The notes below the pieces were generated by a model that worked only from the letters and a program-made list of their open reading frames with translations, was not told where the DNA came from and did no database searches. Shown here in pieces: positions 37,230-45,363 of a DNA stretch of 64,000 nucleotides. Source of the stretch: Bacillus sp. EB106-08-02-XG196 (GTDB lineage Bacteria; Bacillota; Bacilli; Bacillales; Cytobacillaceae); NCBI RefSeq assembly GCF_013396335.1, contig NZ_JABWSY010000015.1, forward strand, positions 1-64,000. The letters run 5' to 3'. The first letter of the stretch is position 1. Each line of letters opens with the position of its first letter. The translations under genes and the position numbers were made by a program.

Positions 37230-38149
37230 CAATCTTCACCATCCGTAATATCAAGGTCAAATCCACGTGGAATATATCTCCCGCCAGGAACCGATTCCGT
37301 TGCTTTCTTATACTTTGATACAGTCTTTTGGTTCTCTTGATAGTCATCAATTTCTTCTACCGATAGTAAAGATTCATTTTGCCAGTTTTTCAGAATCCCA
37401 ACTACATAACTCAGCCTTCGTTTGTTATTGGCACTTGCAATATTCAACGCCTTTAGAATCACGGCTTTCGGATGTAAAAAGCCAGAATCATCTAACCAGG
37501 ATAACAGCTGCTCTTTAGCATTCACGTTTGTATAGCCAAATCCATTTTTATCCCAGAACTCGATAATTTCTTTAACATCTACTTGTTGGTTTTCTTCTTC
37601 CTTATCTTCTTGTCTATCTATCGAAGGACCATTAGAAAAGGCAGCTTCTGGAACTTTCCATTGTGGTGCTATGTATGTATTATTTTCATCTAGTTCATTA
37701 ACTTCCTTGCTGGAGGTAAACTCTTCTTTATTACAAAATGATTCATATAGATTACGGAATTCCATTTTTTGGACCGATTCCAGAACAAATGGTATCAATG
37801 AGGAATCTCTCACGTTTTTTAATTCAGATAAAATACAATCCATCATGGGTTTCCCGGCTTTATCAAAGTTAGTGTCGCCCCATGTTTTAATCGCAAGCTC
37901 TCTCGTTTCAGGATTGTAGCGAATCAACTGGTGGTGCGTGATGAATCGTTCCATTAACGAATGAACACTTTCAATGGAATAGCCCATATCAAAAGCCATT
38001 TGTTTCTTCGTAATCTGATAGATTCCAATTTGAGTAGTACGTGAATTTGTTAAAAGATATAAATAAAAATATCGATCCTCCGGCGTCATCTCCTCAGAAA
38101 CAATCGGATCCATCCAAAAATCACAGCGCACCTTTCTAAACTTACCCAT
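37226..38149 (-). CDS. DnaD-like replication initiator, copy A
   Basis: An N-terminal winged-helix part (residues 1-85: 'WMDPIVSEEMTPEDRYFYLY', 'IGIYQITKKQMAFDMGYSIE') resembles phage replisome organisers. A variable acidic linker (about 150-200) leads to a C-terminal DnaD/DDBH2 domain ('IIEFWDKNGFGYTNVNAKEQ' to 'YVVGILKNWQNES'). Proteins of this build bind origin DNA and load DnaB-type helicases. ATG 38149 follows AAGGG by 11 bases and matches the start of copy C. It is first in the cassette operon. Its own binding site, often inside such genes, was not identified. Confidence 0.86.
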   Translation of the reverse strand: MGKFRKVRCDFWMDPIVSEEMTPEDRYFYLYLLTNSRTTQIGIYQITKKQMAFDMGYSIESVHSLMERFITHHQLIRYNPETRELAIKTWGDTNFDKAGKPMMDCILSELKNVRDSSLIPFVLESVQKMEFRNLYESFCNKEEFTSSKEVNELDENNTYIAPQWKVPEAAFSNGPSIDRQEDKEEENQQVDVKEIIEFWDKNGFGYTNVNAKEQLLSWLDDSGFLHPKAVILKALNIASANNKRRLSYVVGILKNWQNESLLSVEEIDDYQENQKTVSKYKKATESVPGGRYIPRGFDLDITDGEDW

Positions 38150-38494
38150 CCACAACACAACCCTTCATCTCATAAAATACCTTCACCCTCTATATATTGA
38201 AAAAAGTAGAAAAAGGACAGGGTCATTTCAAAAAAAGACCATGGGAAGACCATGGGGACGGTTCTATTGGTCTATTTTTAAAACTTTTGATAAGAAAGGG
38301 TCTCTAACACGCTTAAAATCTGTAAAAAAATTTGTTGGCAATCAAAAAGTACCAGAATGAATATAGAAAGGTACTCATACAACCTTAAGGGTCCGTGCGC
38401 TTTTGGGGATTGGAACATAACAAACATTTATATGTGATACATGGGGAGGAAGTAGCTAATAGGGAAATGGGAAACAAAAAATTCAATATAACCG

Positions 38495-38700
38495 AATCCA
38501 GTGATCTCCAAAACTCAATAATTTCTTTAACAACAACAAGTTCCTCTGTGTTCTGCGACGGATGATCCCTTTTTGATTACGATCAATTATTGGCTGAAAA
38601 ACTTCTTGTTGTTTTTCTTTTTCTTTTTCTTTCTTCTTTTTCTTCTTCTTGTCCACGTATCGTACAACGAATCGTAAATGTATCGTGTCCAGGTATTTCC
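38495..38700 (-). pseudogene. Fragment of a DnaD-like initiator, copy D
   Basis: The DNA matches the linker and start of the DnaD domain of copy C (54424-54640), including the CTTTTT-rich stretch coding for a Lys/Glu run, 'QQEVxQPIIxRN', and the CAATAATTTC block for 'KEIIEFW'. The frame is broken several times and both ends are lost. A poly-Glu/Lys linker like this is absent from copy A, so the scrap derives from a copy C-type gene. The rest of 38150-38882 shows no gene, only a GGGGACGG-type motif near 38255. Confidence 0.7.
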
Positions 38701-38882
38701 TTGCTGAATATAACCTCTCACCTCTAGAATAAATTGAGTCAGTGAGGTATGCCTCACCCCTTAATTTCAAGTAAACACTTGTCAACACTTGTTTCAGAAT
38801 TGAAGCGAATTTATTTATGGTGGTTACATGAATCAATCGGTGACAAATGGACACTTTCGATCGACTTTGTTAACCTCAAAGC

Positions 38883-38915
38883 AAAATGGCTTGGAGGCAA
38901 TCTCCAAGCCATTTT
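38883..38915. terminator. Terminator of pepF
   Basis: Perfect 14-base arms (AAAATGGCTTGGAG / CTCCAAGCCATTTT) with a 5-base loop, 61 bases after the pepF stop. T-runs on both sides make it usable from either strand. Confidence 0.8.
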
Positions 38916-38976
38916 TGGGGTATTTCCATATTTCTAAGATTGATAGGTACATACAGAATCCTGCTAATCCAACAAT

Positions 38977-40773
38977 CTAAGAAGATGTTAATTTAATGAA
39001 TTCTTCTGCATCTTGTACGCATAATTCCATCCCTTTTTCCCAGAATTCCTCTGAAGTAATATCTTCTCCTAAATGCTTCATAACTAAATCTTCCACAGTC
39101 ATACTTCCTGAATCGCGAAGTAAGGCTAAATAATCTTTTTCAAATTCTTTTCCTTTTTCCTTTGCCTTTACGTAAATGCCCAATGCAAATAAATATCCAA
39201 AAGTATATGGGAAATTATAAAAAGGCGATTGAGTAATATAGTAGTGTGGTGTCCAAACCCAAGAATAAATGGAAGGTTGTTCTAGGGAATCAGCATACGC
39301 CTCTTTTATTGATTCTTCCATTAACTGATTTAGTCGATGGGCTGAAACAATACCTCCATTACGTTCCTTGTAAAATCTCTGTTCGAATAAGAACCTCGAA
39401 TGAATATTCATAAAGTTCATTACACTGCGTTTTAATTTTTCATCGAGTATAAATAGTTTTTCTTCTTTTGAATTTGCCTTTTTCATAGCTGCATCAAAAA
39501 TAATCATTTCGGCAAAGGTTGAAGCGGTTTCAGCAATACTTAACGGATAACGCTTATTCAACGCATTAACAGACTTCATGGCATGATTATGGAAAGCATG
39601 CCCAAGTTCATGCACAAGCGTTAACACATTTAAAAAAGTGCCGCTAAATGTCATAAAAACTCTTGATTTACCTGTGAGTGGAAAGCCAGCACAAAACGGA
39701 ATAGCGGACTTATTTGGACGATTTTCTGCCTCTATCCAACCTTCATAGAAAGCTTGCTTCACGAAGCCTTCCAATTCGGTTCCAAACTGACTAAAATGTT
39801 CCGTAATCAGTGTAGCAGCTTCCTCGAATTTTATCTCTTGATTACTTTTTGTAACGGGAGCCCAAAAGTTATAAGCCTTCATACTAGATCCGCTTATCAT
39901 TTCAGCTTTTCGCTTCAAGTAATTCGAGAAAGGTTGTTTATATTTACTAATCACTGCCCACATCGTATTCAGCGTTTCTTCCTTCATTCTGTTCTTTTTC
40001 AAAGGATCTTCTATGGCACTTTTTATCCCCCGTTGGCTATTTACTTGTATACGAAAGCCAGCAATGTGATTGATTATTTTACTGAATAATTCTTCTTTCT
40101 CTTTCCATATAGATTCTAATACATAATGAGCTTCCCTACGGACTTCTTCAATAGGATGCGACCGCAAGTTAATGGCTTGTCCAACTGATAGATTTTCTTC
40201 TTTTCCATTAATAAGAATCTTTACGCTAATACCACTTACTAGATCATTATAGAATTGTCCCCAAGCATGGTACCCATCAACCATGAGATCCGAGATTAAA
40301 TTTAGCTCCTCTTCAGACAAATTCTTATCTGCATTTTCACGCCATTCGTTTAGAATAAATCTATATTCTTTTAATTCTTCGGTCTCTAGTAAACTTTCCC
40401 AAACATCTTCCTTTGTATATGTTAATATCTTCTTTACTTTCGATAATTCTTTTTCATAACGAGATTCTTTTTGAGCAATCTTGCCTCGTAAAATAGCTGC
40501 ATCTTGATCCTTTGGATTTTGTGCAAGGAGACAAGTGATAAACGAAGTAGCTTGCGATACATACAAGCGAATGTTACCGACGTTTTCTATTAAATCTACC
40601 ACTTTCATTACTTCGTTTGTTGAAAGTGGAGTAATTAATGAATGAACTCTACCTTCTAGGTCAAGAACAAGAGCTTCTAATCGATTGATATGATCTAAAA
40701 ATTCACTTGATTTTCCTCCACCCATAAAAACCTTATCTAGATTCCAAACTTTCGGATAGATTTTTTTCTCCAT
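38977..40773 (-). CDS. pepF: Oligoendopeptidase F (M3 family)
   Basis: A 598-residue zinc metallopeptidase of the M3B family. The HExxH motif is 'HELGHAFHNH' near residue 388 and the third ligand region 'ETASTFAEM' lies about 25 residues on. Length and the N-terminal M3_N helical domain are as expected for PepF, which degrades peptides of about 7-17 residues in the cytosol. Overproduction of the Bacillus subtilis homologue blocks sporulation initiation. An AGGGGAAG site precedes the ATG. It is monocistronic with its own terminator. Confidence 0.92.
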   Translation of the reverse strand: MEKKIYPKVWNLDKVFMGGGKSSEFLDHINRLEALVLDLEGRVHSLITPLSTNEVMKVVDLIENVGNIRLYVSQATSFITCLLAQNPKDQDAAILRGKIAQKESRYEKELSKVKKILTYTKEDVWESLLETEELKEYRFILNEWRENADKNLSEEELNLISDLMVDGYHAWGQFYNDLVSGISVKILINGKEENLSVGQAINLRSHPIEEVRREAHYVLESIWKEKEELFSKIINHIAGFRIQVNSQRGIKSAIEDPLKKNRMKEETLNTMWAVISKYKQPFSNYLKRKAEMISGSSMKAYNFWAPVTKSNQEIKFEEAATLITEHFSQFGTELEGFVKQAFYEGWIEAENRPNKSAIPFCAGFPLTGKSRVFMTFSGTFLNVLTLVHELGHAFHNHAMKSVNALNKRYPLSIAETASTFAEMIIFDAAMKKANSKEEKLFILDEKLKRSVMNFMNIHSRFLFEQRFYKERNGGIVSAHRLNQLMEESIKEAYADSLEQPSIYSWVWTPHYYITQSPFYNFPYTFGYLFALGIYVKAKEKGKEFEKDYLALLRDSGSMTVEDLVMKHLGEDITSEEFWEKGMELCVQDAEEFIKLTSS

Positions 40774-40875
40774 TATTTACTTCCCCTAATATGTATGCTT
40801 TATAAAAAAACGAACATGCATTCCTATCATAACATATTTTAGAGTTAAAAAATTCGTTCAATGATTTTTTTAGGA

Positions 40876-40983
40876 TCAATGTCTCTTGTTCAACTCTTCT
40901 GTCACGTTATTCAAATCATTTTTTTCTTCTATTAATTTGGTAATTCTATTTCTAGAAACATCGATAATTCTGCTTATTCTTGT
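40876..40983 (-). pseudogene. HTH fragment, possibly a resolvase C-terminus
   Basis: The reading frame gives 'TRISRIIDVSRNRITKLIEE' followed by a short charged tail and a TGA. It looks like the C-terminal helix-turn-helix of a serine resolvase or similar DNA-binding protein. There is no start codon with a ribosome binding site and no catalytic domain upstream, so it is a relic. Confidence 0.4.
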
Positions 40984-41004
40984 ATAATATTAATAAATCA
41001 ACAA

Positions 41005-41045
41005 AAATAGAGTGCTAAAACCTTAAAAGCTTTAGCACTCTATTT
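41005..41045 (-). terminator. Terminator of the aldo/keto reductase gene
   Basis: Perfect 15-base arms (AAATAGAGTGCTAAA / TTTAGCACTCTATTT) with an 11-base loop, followed on the minus strand by TTTTTG, about 70 bases after the stop codon. Confidence 0.85.
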
Positions 41046-41113
41046 ATAATGGTATGTTATTTTTCCTCAAAAATTGAACTACTTACTTTTCAAAAGTCCG
41101 ATCTAAAATTGGT

Positions 41114-42058
41114 TTAAGCCAATATCCCCTCAATTTTTTCAATAACCTCACTCGTAAGTTCAATTTCAACGGCTTTGACATTTTCTTCTACTTGGCTTGG
41201 TCTACTTGCACCAATTAATGCGCTTGAAACATTTGGCTGACGTAAAATCCATGCTAACGCAAGGCTAGGTAGAGTGATTTCTAATTCCTTGGCGATTTTC
41301 TCTAACTGGTCCACCTTAGTAAAGGTAGTCTCAGTCAACATCCCCTTCATGAAGTTGTTGATTTCTGCGTTTGAGGCACGGCTATCTTCTGGAATGGTAT
41401 TTCCTTTATATTTTCCTGTTAAAATCCCCTGAGCAAGAGGAGAAAAGACAACTTGTCCAATCCCATGCTTTGAACTCACCGGAATAACTTCCTTTTCAAT
41501 ATAGCGGTTTAACATGTTATATACAGGCTGGTTCACAACAATTCGATCTAAAAGGAATTTATCAGCCACACGGACTGCCTCTTCAATCTGAGCCGCACTC
41601 CATTCACTTACACCAGCATAAAGAATCTTTCCTTGACGGATTAAATCATCAATGGCTCTCAACGTTTCTTCAACTGGCGTTTCTTGATCATAGCGGTGAC
41701 AGTAAAAAATATCAACATAATCTAAGTTCATTCGCTTCAAGCTCGCATTGGCTTGTTCAATCACATGCTTCCTCGATAAACCGCGATCATTCGGACCTTC
41801 ACCCATTGGCCAGAACGCTTTTGTCGTAATGACATAGGATTCACGTGGATATTCCTTTAAAGCCCCAGCCATAACCCGTTCACCTTCACCACGCTCGTAA
41901 ACATTGGCAGAATCAAAGAAGTTAATCCCTAGTTCATATGCTTTATGTATTGTTTTCTCAGCAGTGTTATCTTCAACCGTTTTCCCGTAGGTTAACCAGC
42001 TTCCTAAACTAATTTCACTTACCTTTAACCCACTATTCCCTAAACGTCTGTACTTCAT
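41114..42058 (-). CDS. Aldo/keto reductase
   Basis: A 314-residue NADP(H)-dependent (α/β)8 oxidoreductase of the Kv-β / YghZ-like branch. The catalytic tetrad is visible: Asp in 'NFFDSANVYERGEGE', the Tyr within it, Lys in 'VITTKAFW' and His in 'DIFYCHRYD'. The C-terminal cofactor segment is 'SALIGASRPSQVEEN'. ATG 42058 has GGAGG 10 bases upstream, whereas the ATG at 42067 touches it, so I use 42058. The substrate is unknown; relatives detoxify aldehydes such as methylglyoxal. Confidence 0.9.
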   Translation of the reverse strand: MKYRRLGNSGLKVSEISLGSWLTYGKTVEDNTAEKTIHKAYELGINFFDSANVYERGEGERVMAGALKEYPRESYVITTKAFWPMGEGPNDRGLSRKHVIEQANASLKRMNLDYVDIFYCHRYDQETPVEETLRAIDDLIRQGKILYAGVSEWSAAQIEEAVRVADKFLLDRIVVNQPVYNMLNRYIEKEVIPVSSKHGIGQVVFSPLAQGILTGKYKGNTIPEDSRASNAEINNFMKGMLTETTFTKVDQLEKIAKELEITLPSLALAWILRQPNVSSALIGASRPSQVEENVKAVEIELTSEVIEKIEGILA

Positions 42059-42261
42059 CGAAAACATACCTCCCTGGATAATAAGAAAATGACCTTCAGA
42101 TAAACTATATAAAATTTGGACTATTTTTACAATTATGAAATACTGCAGGATTGGATTAAAAGATGGAAAAGGACAGGTTGATTTATTTTTTAGTAAATAA
42201 AAACACTCAAAGCTTTTAGCTTCAAGTGTTCCATTCCAATGTTTTCTAACTTATTGGCGAT

Positions 42262-42393
42262 CTAGGAAGTTGCTTTTTGAATATCCTCTTTATGCTCAGA
42301 TAAGGAACTAATGCTTGGAATACGAAGTAATTCTTTTAATTCCTCAACATTTTGATGATGATGCTTGGATACAAATTCGGATAATTGACTCAT
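42262..42393 (-). pseudogene. N-terminal fragment of an M20 dipeptidase
   Basis: A 43-codon ORF with a ribosome binding site (AGGTGAG) reads as the start of a Bacillus-type M20 peptidase: 'HHHQNVEELKELLRIPSISS' then 'LSEHKEDIQKA', and stops where the next helix should continue. No catalytic part follows downstream. A hairpin with two mismatches follows at 42202-42230. The gene was truncated by a deletion. Confidence 0.7.
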
Positions 42394-42397
42394 GTTC

Positions 42398-42718
42398 TCA
42401 CCTATTCTTTTTTATTTTTTTAATTCTATTTGACTCAAAAAATATGAATAAAATAGACAAAGGGCTCTGAAAAAGGGAGAGAGTTTCTTTGAACGGATTA
42501 AAAGTGCCTGCACTCAAGTTAGTATCTAGGAAATTAAGAGCTTTTGCTGAATCAAGCCGATTGTTAATCCGACTGTACCTAGCTCTTATATATATATTTA
42601 ATGTTACCTCTTGATTCATTCTAAGGAAATCTATTACAAATTTTTCTTTTTCATTTATCACATTATTATTATTTCCTTGTTTTCCAAAAATAGCTTTTAA
42701 CACTTTAAAAAATACCAT
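42398..42718 (-). CDS. Hypothetical protein (106 aa), possibly truncated
   Basis: The start is credible (GGAGG 7 bases before the ATG) and the first 75 residues look like protein ('EKFVIDFLRMNQEVTLNIYI'). The last part runs through a GTGCCTGCACT-type intergenic motif near 42505 and becomes low-complexity, so the true 3' end has probably been replaced. I do not recognise it. Confidence 0.4.
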   Translation of the reverse strand: MVFFKVLKAIFGKQGNNNNVINEKEKFVIDFLRMNQEVTLNIYIRARYSRINNRLDSAKALNFLDTNLSAGTFNPFKETLSLFQSPLSILFIFFESNRIKKIKKNR

Positions 42719-43217
42719 TCTAGAACCTCCTTATAATAGGTATTGTCGTAGCAATCCATCCTGACTCAAGTACTGGCTTAATATTTCTTTCATTTTTTAT
42801 ATACTTAAACAAACAATTTCTGTAATTTGGGGGAATTTTCCCTTTTTATTTCATTATCCTGTCTCTTTACTTCAATAATGAACAAGGATCCCTCATCATA
42901 TGTTTCTTTGAAATCCGTGGTCGCAAATATCCAAATCTATTAATAAAATATTTTTCGAAATCAATATTTTTTAGGGGAACTAATGGTTCAGATTAATAAA
43001 TATGAATATCAAATATAATTTGACGGAGGCTCAAGATCTAGTTAGCACCAACACCATTCTCGCATGTTCCTTCAATTAATAAGAAAAAAACTCAGATCTA
43101 TTTCTATAAAGATATCCATTTTTGGGAGTTTTTCACTTAAATAAAAAAATCTCTCTTTTATTGGACTTATCCCTTATAATTAAATATGTTAATAAATTTT
43201 GACAAAGGATATTTACT
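42719..43217. other. Divergent intergenic region
   Basis: A 500-base AT-rich stretch between the minus-strand hypothetical gene and the plus-strand histidine kinase. It should contain both promoters. No ORF or strong hairpin is seen. Confidence 0.4.
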
Positions 43218-44471
43218 ATGGACTTCATTTATATTAATCAAAATGTTTTAGATAACTTGTTTTACATTTTAGTAAGTATTTTTGTTTTCTTCGTTTTAAT
43301 TGATAATTTTAAAACGCTTAAAAATTATCAAAAAACCCTTATTACAGCATGCATGAGTTTACCAAGTATTTTATGTATGAAATTCCCTATTTATATTGAT
43401 GAATATTGTGTTCATGATTTAAGGCAAATTCCTTTTTTAATTGGTATACTTTATGGCGGATGGCCTGTCGGGGCTGCCTTGTTGATAATTTCGTTGGCGA
43501 TTAGATTTTTTATTTATGGATTCAATTCTCTAACTCTTATTGTTTATATCGTGATCTTTATTATAACGGCACTACTTTCAAAAAAGTTCAGCATGTTCAA
43601 CAGAAAAAATAAGCTTATTTTCTCAGTTCTGTTATCTTTGTGTCTTGGAATACTAACAACTTCTATTGCTGTTATCATATCTGATTCATTTAGGGTGACT
43701 GAAGCTTATATGTTTTATTTTATTTTCCTTCCTCCAGTAGTCATGTTTTTCGTTGTATATATAATAGAAATATTAAGTGACGCAATTAGTATAAAGTCAA
43801 AAATAGCAAAGCTAGAAAAGATGGAAGTTGTTAGCCAGTTAGCAGCGAGTATTTCCCACGAAGTTAGAAATCCTTTAACAGTTGTAAAGGGGTTTATTGA
43901 TCTCCTAAAAGCCCCTAACCTTTCTCAAGAAGTTAGAGAACAGTACTTTCAACATGTGGTTAGAGAGCTTAAATCTGCAGAGACAATTATTAGTGAATAC
44001 TTAGCATATGCAAAACCTGCAACCGAAGATATAGGTATTATTTTAATAGATCGTGAAATAAGAAGTATTATTGAAATGACGAAACCATTGGCTAATATGA
44101 AATCGGTGAAGATATCAGAAGAGTTAGTGCCAGGAATTACACGCGGAAATATTCAACATTTCAAGCAATGTTTTTTAAACCTGATTAAAAATAGTATAGA
44201 GGCTATGCCAAACGGTGGGGAGCTTAGTTTAGTTACACTCGTAAGTAAATTCGATATCATTATCGAGATAAGCGATAACGGTGTTGGAATGACCAAAGAA
44301 CAAATAAACCGTTTTGGCGAACCTTATTACAGCACTAAAGAAAAGGGGACTGGATTAGGTTCAATGGTTGTTGTAAAAACAATAGAGACAATGCATGGGA
44401 AAATTAAGATAAATAGTGTTTTAAATAAAGGAACAACGATAAGAATAACACTTCCTATTTATACTTCATGA
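43218..44471 (+). CDS. Membrane sensor histidine kinase, KinB-like
   Basis: A 417-residue kinase. About six hydrophobic segments fill residues 10-190 (5TMR-like sensor without an obvious extracellular domain). HisKA follows with the phospho-acceptor in 'ISHEVRNPLTVVKGF' (His near 215), then HATPase_c with N-box 'LIKNSIEAM' (about 325), G1 'DNGVGM' (about 352) and G2 'GTGLGSMVV' (about 378). This matches sporulation kinases such as KinB, which feed phosphate into the Spo0F/Spo0A relay. AAAGGA lies 8 bases upstream of the ATG. No response regulator is adjacent, as is usual for such orphan kinases. The signal is unknown. Confidence 0.88.
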   Translation: MDFIYINQNVLDNLFYILVSIFVFFVLIDNFKTLKNYQKTLITACMSLPSILCMKFPIYIDEYCVHDLRQIPFLIGILYGGWPVGAALLIISLAIRFFIYGFNSLTLIVYIVIFIITALLSKKFSMFNRKNKLIFSVLLSLCLGILTTSIAVIISDSFRVTEAYMFYFIFLPPVVMFFVVYIIEILSDAISIKSKIAKLEKMEVVSQLAASISHEVRNPLTVVKGFIDLLKAPNLSQEVREQYFQHVVRELKSAETIISEYLAYAKPATEDIGIILIDREIRSIIEMTKPLANMKSVKISEELVPGITRGNIQHFKQCFLNLIKNSIEAMPNGGELSLVTLVSKFDIIIEISDNGVGMTKEQINRFGEPYYSTKEKGTGLGSMVVVKTIETMHGKIKINSVLNKGTTIRITLPIYTS

Positions 44472-44577
44472 ACAAGGTGCCAGGTGCCATCTAGATATTG
44501 TATGTTGTAACAAAAACAATTAAAATTCTGAAAATTTTATTTTTATATTCGTAGAATAATAGGAATTTTTAGTGGAA

Positions 44578-44617
44578 TATTCCTATCCTAACACTATAAC
44601 GAGTTAGGATAGGAATA
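44578..44617 (+). repeat. Perfect 15-bp inverted repeat before the nucleotidyltransferase gene
   Basis: The arms TATTCCTATCCTAAC and GTTAGGATAGGAATA flank a 10-base loop. It ends 30 bases before the next ATG and lacks a U-tract, so it is either a factor-independent terminator of poor quality for the kinase, a 5' UTR structure, or an operator. Confidence 0.6.
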
Positions 44618-44647
44618 TACGTTCTGGAGCAAGGGGGGTAAAATTAG

Positions 44648-45217
44648 ATGTTAAAGAATAAAGAAGATGTAATAAAACTAATCCGAATCGATGGTAAAAT
44701 GATGGAAATTATTAAGGTTGCAAGCACACTGAATTTACCTGACTGGTGGATTTGTGCAGGTTTTGTGCGTTCAAAAATATGGGACACCCTGCATGGCTTT
44801 AATGAAAGAACTGCGACCCCAGATGTCGATGTCATCTATTTTGATCATAACAACATGGATGAGCATGTTGAAAAGGAACTAGAAAATAAGCTTGTAAGCA
44901 TGATGCCTACTATCCCTTGGTCCGTGAAAAATCAAGCAAGAATGCACATCATTAATAATCTCCCTCCCTACACTTCTTCTGAGGATGCTATTTCAAGGTT
45001 TCCAGAAACTGCGACAGCTCTAGGAGTGAAACTCGACAAGGAGAATCATTTAGTTCTTACTGCTCCCTGGGGATTAGAGGATGTCATCCATTTAGAGGTG
45101 AAACCGACTCCCTATTTTACTGAAACAAAAGAACTCGGTGCCATTTACAACGAGCGAATAATAAAAAAGAATTGGAAATCGATTTGGCCAAAGATTAAAG
45201 TCCACCAACTCCATTAA
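44648..45217 (+). CDS. Nucleotidyltransferase-like protein (DUF925 type)
   Basis: A 189-residue member of the small nucleotidyltransferase family found widely in bacteria. The start of the fold shows 'WWICAGFVRSKIWD' followed by the metal-binding pattern 'TPDVDVIYFD', which corresponds to the DxD carboxylates. The C-terminus has 'APWGLEDVIHLEVKPTPYF'. GGGGGG lies 9 bases before the ATG. The substrate is unknown; the family has no settled function. It is monocistronic, with a structured leader and its own terminator. Confidence 0.82.
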   Translation: MLKNKEDVIKLIRIDGKMMEIIKVASTLNLPDWWICAGFVRSKIWDTLHGFNERTATPDVDVIYFDHNNMDEHVEKELENKLVSMMPTIPWSVKNQARMHIINNLPPYTSSEDAISRFPETATALGVKLDKENHLVLTAPWGLEDVIHLEVKPTPYFTETKELGAIYNERIIKKNWKSIWPKIKVHQLH

Positions 45218-45241
45218 GCCGTTTCATCATTGAAATGGCTT
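45216..45241 (+). terminator. Terminator of the nucleotidyltransferase gene
   Basis: Arms AAGCCGTTTCA and TGAAATGGCTT (one mismatch) with a 4-base loop begin at the stop codon and are followed by GTTTTATACTT. Confidence 0.75.
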
Positions 45242-45300
45242 GTTTTATACTTCTTATAATATAGACCGCTGTATGTTTTGATTTTTCCAAAATAAAAAAT

Positions 45301-45324
45301 AGCCTAGTCCAAATAAACTAGGCT
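45301..45324 (-). terminator. Terminator of the nagZ-like gene
   Basis: Seven-base arms (AGCCTAG / CTAGGCT) are followed on the minus strand by ATTTTTTATTTT, 40 bases after the stop. Confidence 0.75.
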
Positions 45325-45363
45325 TTACATTTAAACTTTTAACCTACAACAAAGATATTTGAA

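Noticed and set aside
38483-38854. 123-codon frame as a real gene
   Set aside because: Its similarity to the DnaD-like initiator falls in another frame for much of its length and it has no start signal; it is a decayed copy.
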